From Vishniacozyma victoriae (Eukaryota > Basidiomycota > Tremellomycetes > Tremellales > Bulleribasidiaceae), in the NCBI GenBank assembly GCA_017654735.1, contig JADPYG010000088.1, forward strand, positions 1,178,001 to 1,242,000: a DNA stretch of 64,000 nt, given 5' to 3'. Below the pieces are notes generated by a model that did no database searches, was not told the origin of the DNA, and saw only the letters and a program-made list of their open reading frames with translations. The position numbers and the translations under genes are program-made. The number at the start of each line of letters is the position of its first letter. Within the stretch, counting starts at the first letter, position 1. Below are positions 1-11,600 of the stretch, piece by piece.

Positions 1-3000
1 ACCCCATTCGGCGGTCTCGATAGTCAGCTAGCACAGAACAATCAACCGAAACCATTCCTTGATGCTTTGACTTCCGACAATCTCGCATTTGCAGTGGCTA
101 TATGTGAAGTCTGCCCATTACCGGAAGTTGACGAGATGCTAGCTTTGCTGTTTAGGAGCATGGAGGCGAAAGGGACCTTGATGAATTTGGTCAAAGTCAT
201 GATTGAGAAGGAAGTGGCGCAGACTCGTAAGTCTTGTGTTACGGTGCTGGACAATGCTGATCTATAGAACACGAGTCGGAGTTGTTCCGAGCCAATTCGA
301 TGACGACCAAGATGTTGACGGTCTTTGGAAAGAGCTTCGGCTAGTAAGCTGTTCAATTGTGTTGAGGCTGGACCTAGCTGATACTATTAGCAATTACGTC
401 CGAGCAACTTTGAATCCTCTTATTCATAATATGGTGGAGAAACCTGCAGCCTGTTCCTTCGAGCTGGATCCATCGAAAGCTGGGCCCCATGAAGATATCG
501 AAAAGAATGCCGACCACCTTCGATTGATGTGCCAAGCGCTGCTGGACATGATCTGCACTTCCGCTACGCGGGTTCCAGTGTAGGTCTTCTCATTATTAGT
601 ATCACCCCAAAGCTGATGTCTAGCATGTTCCGGGCGTTATGTCACCAGATCTGGGAGATTGTCGAAGACCGTTTCCCGGAAGCTCGACATTCTGCAATTG
701 GATCATTCATCTTCCTCCGATTCTTCTGCCCCGCCATCGTGTCGCCCGAAGGTGTCGATCTCGACATCCCCTCTGAATCAAGAGAGATCAGACGAGCTTT
801 ACTGCTCATCACCAAGGTCATTCAGAATTTGGCCAATAATGTGAAATTCAAGGAAACGCATATGCAGATCCTCAATTCGTTCCTTGCCGAGAACATCAAG
901 CAGGTCACTAGGTTCCTGAGTGATATCGCCGTAAGCTCCCCCCTGATGCTGTGAATGTAAGCTGATGAGTAGATGCGACCTAGGAGCTGGGAACTGGCAC
1001 AGGCGGTGAAGCAGTACTCGGATGAAACGGAGAAATCACAAGATAGGGATGTTGATAACGAGATTCTGTAAGTCATACCACGTTTCCGTCCAGTAGTTGC
1101 TGACGATCAGTCATTGCTTCGTGTACAAGCATTACTCGAAACTCCAACCCGTCCTGGAAAACATGCCGCCATCCTATCGACGATCTATAACCCCTCGTTC
1201 AGCTCGTGCGGATATCGATGGCTCGGCGGCGTTGAAGGTCATCATCGATTTGATGAGGACTACTGGCGAGCCGATTGAAGCTGTTGCTCTGAATCCTACG
1301 GCGAGAGTTGGGGCGTATGACGAGTGAGCTTATCGAGCTATTCGGTGACGTCAGCTAACACGTAGTCTCATGCGACAGAATGCGGGGAGAGATACTAGTA
1401 GTGTCAAGTCTGTATTCTGTGAAGGGCCGTTGAGTCAGGTAAGCTTATCTAGTCGGAAGCTCATGGATACGCTGACATCGATAGAACGGAAGAAGGATTT
1501 TTTATTTCATCTTCAGTGCACTCAACCTGGTGGATTATGATCTTCTGGCCTACCATATCTACTCGGTCAGTCCCTGTCTACAAGACTCTGACATCCACTG
1601 ACGACACAGACCATGGAGGAGGTCACGGAATCCTTCGACTTCGTCTTTGATTTCACGGGATACTCCCCAGCGGTGGATCTACCCAAATACTGGATTCAGA
1701 GAATCGCTCAGCTATGCCCACCTCGTCTATTACAGATGGTCAACGTAAGTCTTCGGTCCTTTTCAATGGGTTATCGCTGATGGGCAGGTCCTCGCACTGT
1801 ATAATGTCAATACCTATGCTACAAAACGCATAAGGCGCATTGTCGGGGTTCTCTTACCAATCTGTTCGTCATCGACTCCATGCTTTGCGAGTGGGTACTG
1901 ACTACCAGGTGGTCCAGTGGGCAAGTCGGTCATTACTGCTTGTAGTCCATCCGAATTGGGCGAGACGGTCCCATTCACTAATCTCAACCTACCGGACTTC
2001 ACCATGAACTTGGCTTTCGAGGCTGATCATGTCTTTACCAACCTCCTCAAGGTATCGACTCATGAAGCTCAGATGCCGGTGATAGTCAAGCTCGGTATCA
2101 CTTGCTTGCAGATCGCTTCGGTGGGTCCCCCAATCTTATTCGGGCACACATTTGCTGATGTCTAGTGGGGCAAATTCCCTTTGACATCGAGCTTGAAAGC
2201 CTATGTGGTCGATACTATCAAGCTACACGAGATCGATGATCTAGTCACTGGCTCGGGCGAGACAGAGGATCACCTCACCGTTACGTACCGCCAAACCCAC
2301 ACGGTCACTTTCGTTTCCAAAAGTAAGTCTTCAACTAAAGGTCCCGCTGACTTGTACAGAAAGGAACGAGATGGCGCACCTCATCCGTACCGCCCGATCC
2401 AGGCTTCGCGATACGCCTTCAGAAGAGCGGGCTCTTCGACCACGAGACGTGCCGGGGACATTACTCAATATCGCACTCCTCAACTTGTCTGCTTCAGATG
2501 AGATCCTTCGTACTGGGGCTTATAACCTCTTCAACGATCTTGGCAAGTTTTACGATTACGACATGTTTCAAGGAGTTCGCAAAGTCACTGGTATGTCCAT
2601 GCCTCGTGGGAAAGACTGATGTTCAGCTGGCATGACGTTGCCTGCCAACTCTCTTGCCTTTGTTCATAACCTCAGTGAAACATTGGCTAAGAACGCGCCA
2701 TACCTCACCCTCGAGTTCCTCAAGGAGTGGACCATTGGATTTGGAAGAGCGGATGTAGCGCAGAAAACTGCTTGTTTACAGTATGTCGGTCCGTGGATTT
2801 CGAACTTGGAAGCGTTCGCTTCGCCATCCAGGGACGATGCGGAAGAGTCGACCAAGCAGGTTGCAGAGATTATCAGGTCCTTGATCTCCATTACTGGTAC
2901 TGAGCGAAAGGTGGGTGACCAAGAGTGATGTGAGCTGATGAAAAGCGATTACAGCCTGTCATTCAGGAACATATCTGGTCAAGACTTGCTGAGAAGAATG

Positions 3001-5052
3001 AACATCTTACTGACGTCGTTCTTGCCGAATTGATGGATGCGGCGATGGGTGGTGGTATGGGTTCCGAGAGGGCAGAATGCGTTGCGGAGATCTTGCATGC
3101 GATCTCGACCACTGCTATCAGGGGACAACTCATTGCTCGACTTCGAAAGGTAAGCAGATGAGGAGGAATATACATGTGCTAATGTACAGACTATTGCTCA
3201 AACATACCTCAAACCTTCTGCTATGCTGGATCAGAACCCTGCCTGGAACGAAATTTGCGTTCTCGCTCGAATCAACTTGATGTTATCATTCACTCCCGCC
3301 AATCCGCTCGGAGCACAACTCTTCCTTCCGGAGTTGATTCACATCATCACCCTCCTGGTCGGTATCGGACCAACTCTTGTCCGACAAACGATTTATGGAA
3401 TTTTCATCAACCTCCTCCAGTCCATGGCTTCTTCGAAAGCGACGGATGAAATGAACGCTACTACTCTCCAACAAGCTCTTGATAAAGCTCAAAAGCCGGT
3501 GATCATGAGATGCTTTGGGTTGGTACAGCTTGGTAGCGGATTGGAGAGTCTTGATGAGGGAACTAGTAAAGAAGACGTGGAGAATAGTCGATTGGATAGG
3601 GTCGAGACGCTTGCTAAATTTATGGGGGAGATACTTGTTGCTGCGGCACCCAGTCCAGGTAAGTCAAGCGGAACTTGCCGAGGTGTAGAGCTGATGCCAG
3701 ATTGTGCAAACGCATGGCGAGCGAGGTGGATGGGTCTGGTAGTTGGCACTTGCTTCCAGCATAATCCCGCTACCCAACCTCAAGCATTTACGATTCTCGG
3801 GTACCTCGCTTCTGATGAGGTCGACGACGACTTGGTCTATCAAGTCCTTGTTGCAATGTCTACGACCCTATCTCACCTGTCCGACACCGATACTGTTCTC
3901 CTTACTTCGATGCTACGATGTCTATCCAGAATCATTCCTGGCCTCTTACCGGATAGTCGATACGCCACAAGCCTGTTTTGGCTCGCATTCGCCGTTGCTG
4001 AAATGGGATATATCCCCCTATTCGGCACTGCCCTCGAGCTCATGCATACCGCATTGAAAGCTCTTGATGGGGACGAACGAGTCGATAGGGTCATGGATCA
4101 CCTTCTCGAATTCCGACATTCCATGGGCGAACCCGCTCGCAAGATCGACCAAATTGCCGGTATTTCCTTCGAGCAGGAACCATCCTTTGGAATCATTGGG
4201 ATCTTGTTCAAGGGATTCAGGCATCCGTCGACCCGTAAAGCCGCTATTGATGTTGCACTCGAATTGCTCAGATTGACGACCCATAATACCGGACCTGTAC
4301 CGGAGGACGAAGCGGCGCTTATCCCCAAGAGCAGTGTCGCGTACTTTGTGGCGCTGTTACCGGTACTTGCTGGTGATGTCGATGAATTGAAGAATTTGTT
4401 CATTGCTGCTGGGCTTGAAGTCAAGGATGAGTCGTTGTTGGATCTCGGTACTCTTTCTGTATTGAGTGTTCTCTCCATCCCGTAAGTATCTTCACGTCCT
4501 GATTGTACCGTTGCTGATGTACAGCGACAACTCCTCGGCCATATTTGTGGTGACCATCATTGTCACTATTCTCAATTCCGCACCATCCGATGCCGAACGA
4601 CTCATCCTATATCGACTTCTCGCCGATGCCTCCTCCGAAATGCCGGAAGTCCTGTCGATGGCATACGACAGCTTGATCCCACGCCTCTCGACTACAATCA
4701 ACACCTCCTCACACCCTGCCCTTATCCATAATGCCACTATCGTCCTATCCCGAGCATTGGCCGATACGGCATATACATTCCCGTCGAATAGCTCTCATGC
4801 GAATGATAGTCAGACCAGCCTACAGCAGAGTTTCAAGGGAAGTATCAGTAGTCTCAATGGAGGTGGAGGTGGGGGCGCCATGATTGCTGTGTTGGATGAT
4901 TTGGGGATGAAGGGGCTTAGTGAAGGTGGATTTGCGCCAGTAAAGATGGACAGGTAAGTTTCAGCTCTGTTTGGAAATGGCCAGGAGCTGATGATAGACT
5001 TGCAATGTTGGCGAAATGGGTGGCTGCTTTGATCGATTCCTTTACGCTTTAA
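1..5052 (+). CDS. IRA1: Neurofibromin/IRA-type Ras GTPase-activating protein, 5' partial
   Basis: This is the C-terminal part of a large Ras-GAP of the NF1/Ira family, which stimulates GTP hydrolysis by Ras and so damps Ras-cAMP signalling. The frame is open at base 1, so the N-terminal half lies outside the window. After splicing, the GAP domain reads ESELFRANSMTTKMLTVFG. The Arg in LFRANS (codon 288-290) matches the catalytic arginine finger and is intact. The Ras-GAP signature FLRFFCPAIVSPEGVDL follows near 712-762. A Sec14/CRAL-TRIO-like region (RRIFYFIFSALNLVDYDLLAYHIYS, split by an intron, then VFDFTGYSP) lies at about 1490-1870, as in neurofibromin. A long helical-repeat C-terminus follows, including a 1.2-kb exon around 3220-4480. 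The final exon ends AALIDSFTL with TAA at 5050-5052. It has many 40-60 nt introns. It converges on MOB1, with 220 bp between the stops. Confidence 0.9.
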
Positions 5053-5272
5053 TAACGATTCATACCTTACAAAATGTTGTGTTTATAGGTTTCTTGCATA
5101 TATATCTAGATGATTACATGATTTTCGGGGATTAGTGGATGTGATAATGAGTGATCACGGATGAAATCTATGCGATTCGAAAGACGTAGGGCCATGACAT
5201 TGTACGGTCGTCATTCATTAGGGTCATCAACGCCTACAACACGCTACACCTCCTCTGCTAACATTCACCTAT

Positions 5273-6156
5273 CTATCCCTCGAGGATACCCATGTCCCGC
5301 CACTTGTCTGCCAATAGCACTACACCTTCTCCCATCCCTTGTTGAGTCATTAAATCCTTCATGACCAACAAATCAAATTCTTTTCCAAAAGCCAAGAAAT
5401 GGGCGAAAAGGGAATTGAAATGAGCCTCGATACTGAGGTGTAGAACCTGTTCAAAGTGTGCGTGATAGAGATGCGCAAAGATCCTGAATAGATGTTTGTA
5501 AATATGTTTGGCGGTGTATGCGAATGATGATGGGAAATCACGTCCTGATTTGGTAGGGAAGACTTGTTCGTCCTCCATCAACTTTTGGAGCCAGGACATT
5601 ACGAAATCGATATATGTCGGGGCTGCTAGGGATACCATACGTTGAGTCTGGTCTGGCCATAGGAAGTTGAGTCTAGGCGTTAGCTTGGTCTAGATGATAT
5701 TTTAGATAGCTTACGTTGGACCTGCCGACATGGTAGGACAGTTTTGAAGAGTACAGAACTCGGTCAATGCGCCATAGAAGTGGTTCAAGTTATGGTAGAA
5801 GTCGAACACTGCGGCTTGAGCTTCCCATATCGCAAGATAAGTGTAAGCTTACAGTTGACAGCGACCCATTCATTGACATCAACGTATTTAGGCGGGGCAA
5901 CGATAGTCTTGAAACTTCCTTTGACAAGGGCGGCCTTTACGAACGGCTGACATAGATATAATGGTTTCTTTCCCGGATTGGATTGACCAGAAGGGGAAGT
6001 AGTCTCAACACCAGGAGATGGGAGAGGGTCGAAGTAATTCTGAGTGGGCGTCGCGCCAGGCGAGCGCTTAGGGGCACGTAGACGGCTGACGATGTCAGCT
6101 GTGACATGGGAGTTGAGGTACATAGCTTACCCAATGGAGTTTAAAAATCCAGACAT
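5273..6156 (-). CDS. MOB1: MOB1 kinase activator
   Basis: Mob1 binds and activates NDR/LATS-type kinases (Dbf2 or Sid2) in the mitotic exit and septation network. The spliced start reads MSGFLNSIGRLRAPKRS, with the first intron directly after codon 9. The middle contains VNEWVAVN and FYHNLNHFYG, then the zinc-ligand pair CTLQNC. The last exon has the second ligand pair in HLYHAHFEQVLHL and ends KWRDMGILEG, all typical of Mob1/phocein. The ATG at 6154-6156 was chosen because it gives the conserved N-terminus and is followed by a good GTAAGC donor. The length fits the family. It is divergent from SRP9 across an 819-bp gap and convergent with the Ras-GAP gene. Confidence 0.93.
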
Positions 6157-6975
6157 GTTTGTTGTTCGTTATTCAGCACAGCTGATTGGGGCGTAGAGTT
6201 TCGAGATGTGTATGTGGATGTGTCTAGCACTAACAGGATGGTGAATGCAAGTGGGGTGAGTGAGTGAGAGTGAGATCGACAGTCAAGTCGCGTCGCGTGA
6301 TTGGATTGACACGTCATAATGGGCACTCTACGAGTATATGCTTCGATTGTCCTGCATGCATTGGAATCAAGAATTACTTGTACTAGGACTACGGAGGAAG
6401 CGCTACGGGCTCACATAACCACGCAATCAGGCTGACGAGCTTTGATGTCCGCCGCTTCCCTACCCGATCAGTCATTAACGAGTATTTCGTGGATCCCTCC
6501 CACTCGTGCGAAGTGCGCGTTTCTAGATCTTGAAATGTCCTGATTCTCCCATGATGCTGAACACAATGCTCATCGCATACTTCTCTAGAAGGTCTGGGGA
6601 TTGGAAGGGCTTCGGTGATCTTCATGGCTACGAATGGGCCGCAAAAGAACAGCAAGGCTGACCCCGGGATCTTGGCGTTATGCGACATGCTTAATGTGTC
6701 CTGCCGGGGATCTCCAATACTCGTGTCCAAATTGTTTTCCTTGTAGCGTTGTTGCGCTGAACGTTCGAGTGAGAGATCATGCATGCCCATAGTTCCCATT
6801 GTTTAGCTGTTGCTTATTGTTCTCTAGCCCTAACCTTAAGCCTCTATCTACTCTCTCAACCTGAAAGGATCACGCGAGTTATTCGATCCTACCTTTAATT
6901 GGAGATTCAACTTGGATACTCTAGATGCTGGATGAATGACAGCAAGCACGCACATCTACCCATACGCAATCAGCA
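6157..6975. other. Intergenic region between MOB1 and SRP9
   Basis: This 819-bp stretch separates two divergent genes and must hold both promoters. It contains an ATG-initiated 136-codon ORF on the minus strand (6389-6799). That ORF shows no recognisable domain and no splice or composition evidence, so I do not call it a gene. I see no RNA gene or repeat here. Confidence 0.6.
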
Positions 6976-7522
6976 ATGGGCTACATAAAAAGCTGGACAG
7001 ACTACGAGACGGTAAGTAGATTCATCAGAGCACAAGGCATTTTCAAAGCTAACGTTCAGGCTGCAACGCAGCTGTATGCCAAATCCCCAAATCAAGTTAG
7101 TAGACCGTCTAAACTATCCTCAATTTGCTAATGATCAGGTGCGCTATTGCGTCAAGTTCAAACCCAAAACAGGTCAACTAGTCTTACGTTTAACGGACGA
7201 CACAACAGTGAGCAGACCACATACCCATGTAATAAGTATTAACAAACAGTGTATAATGTACAAGACCTTTTCAGCAATCATCTTGAACCGATTCGAAATG
7301 CTAAATACCCGCCTATTATCACAAGTCGCAAACGTCAAGCCAAAACCAAGAGAAGTACTAGCTGTACCAACAACAGAGGCTAGAGCAGGAACACCAGCAG
7401 GAGAAGGAGCAGCGGGTGGGGATGATCCTATGAATGGCACTGGAGCTGCGACGACGGCAGAGGGCAAGAAGGACGAGAAGAAAGCTGGTGGAGGAAAGAA
7501 GAAGAAGAAGGGAAAGAAGTAG
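6976..7522 (+). CDS. SRP9: Signal recognition particle 9 kDa subunit-like protein
   Basis: SRP9 is the Alu-domain subunit of the signal recognition particle and takes part in elongation arrest in the cytosol. Four exons splice to a 137-aa protein beginning MGYIKSWTDYETAATQLY. This aligns with the SRP9 opening (tryptophan plus acidic residues, then a helix). It continues with VRYCVKFKPKTGQLVLRLTDD and CIMYKTF, matching the family's pattern of basic beta strands (RY-x-K-Y, LVLKVTD, C-x-x-F-K-T). The first two exons are only 36 nt each. The C-terminus extends beyond the usual SRP9 core into an Ala/Gly-rich tail ending in a lysine run, as in some fungal homologues. Confidence 0.85.
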
Positions 7523-7897
7523 GAGCCAGGTGGGACTACGTTGTACAACACTCTTGGATGGAAGGCATTGGGACATGAACACATTAATGCATAATTTCTT
7601 CGCGTAAAGCTCGCTATTTATTCTGGGTGAGGTATCCGGCAAGCGTGCAGACCAGGGACTACCTGAGCCTTAAGGTCTGATAACGCCCGAACTCGCGTCA
7701 TAGGCAACTTTCCATCACTTTCTCTGCCGCAACCTGTAACGTCCTGCCTTGCCGAAAGCTGTTGTCGAGCCGAGTTCTACTTGAGAGGATTTGGTGGGCT
7801 GAGTCGACTTGCGATTTTCCCAGACATTGCCGATCTATTCATCAGCGCCATGTCACTCAGGCTTTGAGCAAGACGTACGGCTAGATGATGAGCCACA
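7523..7897. other. Intergenic region, no gene seen
   Basis: The 375 bp between the convergent stops of SRP9 and the 110-aa minus-strand gene presumably hold both 3' untranslated regions. I find no ORF with supporting features, no RNA gene and no repeat. Confidence 0.6.
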
Positions 7898-8230
7898 TCA
7901 CACCTTGACCTCCGTCAACGCCTCTGATATCCCCTCCGCTTTCCCCCTAATAGCATCCAGCTTATTACCTAGCTCCTCATTGGCTCCTCCATCTATTCCC
8001 AGGACTTCATTCCGCATTGATTTGATGTATGCCTTTGTGAGAGGCTGTGTTTCGTCGGGGGTACTGGTGTTGATAGAGACAGTCTCGAGAGCTTCAACGG
8101 CACCTTTGGTTGTAGTTGGATTTGTGTTGTTTAGAGAGAGGTTGTTGAGTTTGGCTGGTGGCATGGACCGCATTAGATCGATGTCTTTCGACAGTCCTGC
8201 GCGTGTGACCGTTGGGGCTTTGGTAGACAT
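7898..8230 (-). CDS. Hypothetical 110-aa protein
   Basis: An uninterrupted 110-codon ORF starting at an ATG (8228-8230), with no recognisable family. The sequence begins MSTKAPTVTRAGLSKDIDLM. It is Ser/Thr/Asn-rich in the first half. The second half is strongly helical and charged (KAYIKSMRNEVLGIDGG, then NKLDAIRGKAEGISEAL), which would suit a short coiled coil. No signal peptide or membrane segment is visible. It is divergent from ACC1 across 402 bp. Its position in a gap otherwise too long for ACC1 alone, and its amphipathic C-terminus, make it a plausible small gene. Confidence 0.55.
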   Translation of the reverse strand: MSTKAPTVTRAGLSKDIDLMRSMPPAKLNNLSLNNTNPTTTKGAVEALETVSINTSTPDETQPLTKAYIKSMRNEVLGIDGGANEELGNKLDAIRGKAEGISEALTEVKV

Positions 8231-8632
8231 GATAGCAAATAGGGACAGGCGGTACTGAGCAATGACAGACAGAGGTAGGGTAGGTGCACATCCATCAGAA
8301 AGGGGAGGAGTGGAGGGATATTGAATGAGCTTACGTAATTACCCGGTGACTTGGGGATCTATCCGAACACCCCTCTCCCCCAGACTTTCGGTACAGAGTA
8401 TAGATACACTATTCTCTCTTTCTCTACCTACCTCATCCTTGTCTTTGTCTTTCCATTCTTATCATATAAATCAGGAGGGGTGAACACTACACTACTCCTC
8501 TGATTATTCAAAGCCATCCTCTGGTCAATACAGAACACGGCTTTTCTCACGACCTCACGACACTCGATCGCGGCTCACCTCCACCGCGTAGTTATCCCCT
8601 TCGAAACCGTCGCGTAAAACACATCTTTCGCG
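8231..8632. promoter_or_regulatory. Shared upstream region of ACC1 and the 110-aa gene
   Basis: This 402-bp intergenic region lies between two divergent starts. On the plus strand a TATAAA sequence occurs at 8465-8470, about 165 bp before the ACC1 ATG. It is followed by a pyrimidine-rich leader. The TATA call rests only on sequence match. Confidence 0.4.
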
Positions 8633-11600
8633 ATGGCTACGGCTACTGCTAGTGGGACCTCGGGTCTTTATGGTCCTCCCGACCAGTATCATCACTCCAA
8701 GGTCGCTCAATTTATCGGTACGTCTTTGTGTTGCTCTCTTACTTCCCCCACTCTCTAGCCTGTGCAGAACATACTCCTTTTGAACAAACAACACTCGGCA
8801 GAAACCCATGGAATCTTTCGTGCCATAGTCTCGAGTCCTTTCCCATGCTGACTTGCAGGTGCCAACTCTTTGGAGAAGGCTTCCGCAGGCAGAGTCACGG
8901 ACTTTGTCAAGGCTAACGGTGGTCACTCCGTCATCACCAAAGTGAGTCCACCCTCCTATTGTCATTCACAGCGATCTGTCACTAATGACCAGATCCTGAT
9001 CGCAAACAACGGTATCGCCGCCGTCAAGGAGATTCGATCTATCCGAAAATGGTCCTACGAGACTTTCGGTGCCGAACGTGCAGTCGAATTCACCGTCATG
9101 GCCACGCCCGAGGATTTGCGAATTAACGCCGAATACATCAGGATGGCTGATAGATATGTTGAAGTTCCCGGTGGATCCAACAACAACAATTATGCCAATG
9201 TCGACTTTATTGTCGATGTTGCTCAGCGTGCAGGCGTCCACGCCGTTTGGGCTGGATGGTCAGTCTTGCATTCCAAATAGAGAGTGTGTGCTGATATTAG
9301 GGGTCACGCTTCCGAGAACCCACGTCTACCCGAGACACTTGCTGAATCCCAAATCATCTTTATCGGTCCCCCAGGTTCGGCGATGCGATCATTAGGAGAC
9401 AAGATCTCTTCCACTATTGTCGCCCAACACGCCGAAGTGCCATGTATGCCCTGGTCAGGTACCGGAATCGCCGACACTGTCCTCTCTCCCCAAGGTTACG
9501 TTACCGTTCCCGACAAGGCTTACCAAGAGGCTTGTATTCACTCTTGGGAAGAGGGATTAGCCAAGGCAGAGCAAATTGGATGGCCCGTCATGATCAAGGC
9601 TAGTGAAGGTGGTGGAGGAAAGGGTATTAGAAAGGTTGACGATGGAGAAAAGTTCAAGACGGCTTTCCAGGCCGTTGCCGGTGAAGTTCCAGGTAAGTCA
9701 AAGCTGACCTGGCTTGGATAAATCTGATGGACAGGTTCCCCCATCTTCGTCATGAAGCTAGCTGGATCTGCTCGACATCTCGAAGTCCAACTCATTGCCG
9801 ATCAGTACGGAAACGCCATCTCGCTCTTTGGACGAGATTGTTCCGTTCAGCGACGTCATCAGAAGATCATTGAAGAGGCTCCCGTCACTATTGCTCGACC
9901 CGAAAAGTTCGAAGAAATGGAAAAGGCAGCTGTCCGACTAGCCAAGCTCGTCGGATACGTCTCGGCAGGAACAGTCGAGTACCTCTATTCGCACTCGGAC
10001 GACTCTTTCTACTTCCTCGAGCTCAACCCTCGTCTACAAGTCGAGCACCCTACCACCGAGATGGTTTCCGGATGTAACATTCCCGCTATCCAGCTTCAAA
10101 TCGCAATGGGTGTACCCCTCCACCGAATCCGAGATATCCGAACTCTGTACGGCATGGACCCCCACGGTGTTACCGAGATTGACTTCTACGGAACCAACCC
10201 CGAATCAGTCAACACTCAGCGAAAACCCCAGCCAAAGGGTCACGTTGTCGCTTGCCGAATCACTGGTGAGAACCCCGATGCGGGATTCAAGCCTTCTTCC
10301 GGAAACTTGACCGAACTCAACTTCCGATCCAACTCGAATGTCTGGGGTTATTTCTCGGTTTCCTCCGCTGGTGGTCTTCACGAATACGCTGATTCGCAAT
10401 TCGGTCATATCTTTGCCTACGGTATGGAGAGGTCCGAAGCTAGGAAGTCAATGGTCGTCGCACTCAAGGAACTCTCTATTCGAGGAGAATTCCGTACGAC
10501 AGTCGAATACCTCATCAAGTTGCTTGAAAAGCCTGAGTTCGAGAACAACACTCTTACGACACAATGGCTCGACAGTCTTATCGCCGAGGGAATGACCTCT
10601 GAGCGACCCGATCCCGTCATCTCTGTCGTATGCGGTGCCGTCGTCAAGGCTCACGTTGCCCACGAGGCCTCCATGAGTCGATACAAGTCGATTCTCGACA
10701 AGGGTCAGGTCCCAGCCAAGGACACGCTCCAGACCTTCTTCAAGACCGAGTTCATCTACGAAAGTGTTCGATACTCTTTCGCCATGGCCAAGGCTTCCTT
10801 ACACTCTTACACGCTATACCTCAACGGTGGTCGAGTCTTTGTCGGATGCCGAATCCTCAGTGACGGTGGTCTCTTGATTTCTCTTGAAGGCGCTTCGCAT
10901 ACCGTCTATTGGAGAGAGGAAGTTGGAGGAATGATTATTTCCATCGATTCCAAGACCACCATGATTGAGGATGAACAGGATCCTACCCAGCTCCGAAGTC
11001 CAAGTCCCGGTAAACTCGTCCGATACCTCATCGACTCCGGTGATCACGTCGACGCTGGAGAGGCATACGCCGAGATTGAAGTCATGAAGATGATCATGCC
11101 CGTCACTGCCAGCGAGAGCGGTATTGCTCAATTTATGAAGCAGCCCGGTCAGACCCTCGCTCCAGGAGAATTACTTGGTATCCTCACTCTCGACGATCCT
11201 ACCAAGGTCAAATTCGCCAAGCCATTCGAGGGCATGCTCCCCAGCTTTGAGCTCAAGAACGGTCGATATGGTACCAAGCCCCATCAGCGACTACGAGAAC
11301 ACCTCGAAGTCTTGTACGACAACTTGGAAGGTTTCGACAACAGTGCCGCTGTCCCCGCATCATTGCGAATTGTCCAGGCCGCTCTTCAAGATGTCGATCT
11401 ACCATTCTCGAATGCTCAGGATGTCTTGTCTACCCTCAGTGGACGAATCCCCGCCAAATTGGAAGAGGAAGTCAGGGCTATTGTCGACTCTGCTCGAGCT
11501 CGAAAGACCGAGTTCCCAAGTCTCCGACTCCGAGCCACCATCAACACCTTCATTACCAACAATGTCATTCCCAAGGAACGACCTCAGGTTGTTGCGGCAA

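Noticed and set aside
6389..6799. ATG-initiated 136-codon minus-strand ORF upstream of MOB1
   Set aside because: No domain, signal peptide or splice evidence; it lies in a region that must contain two promoters.
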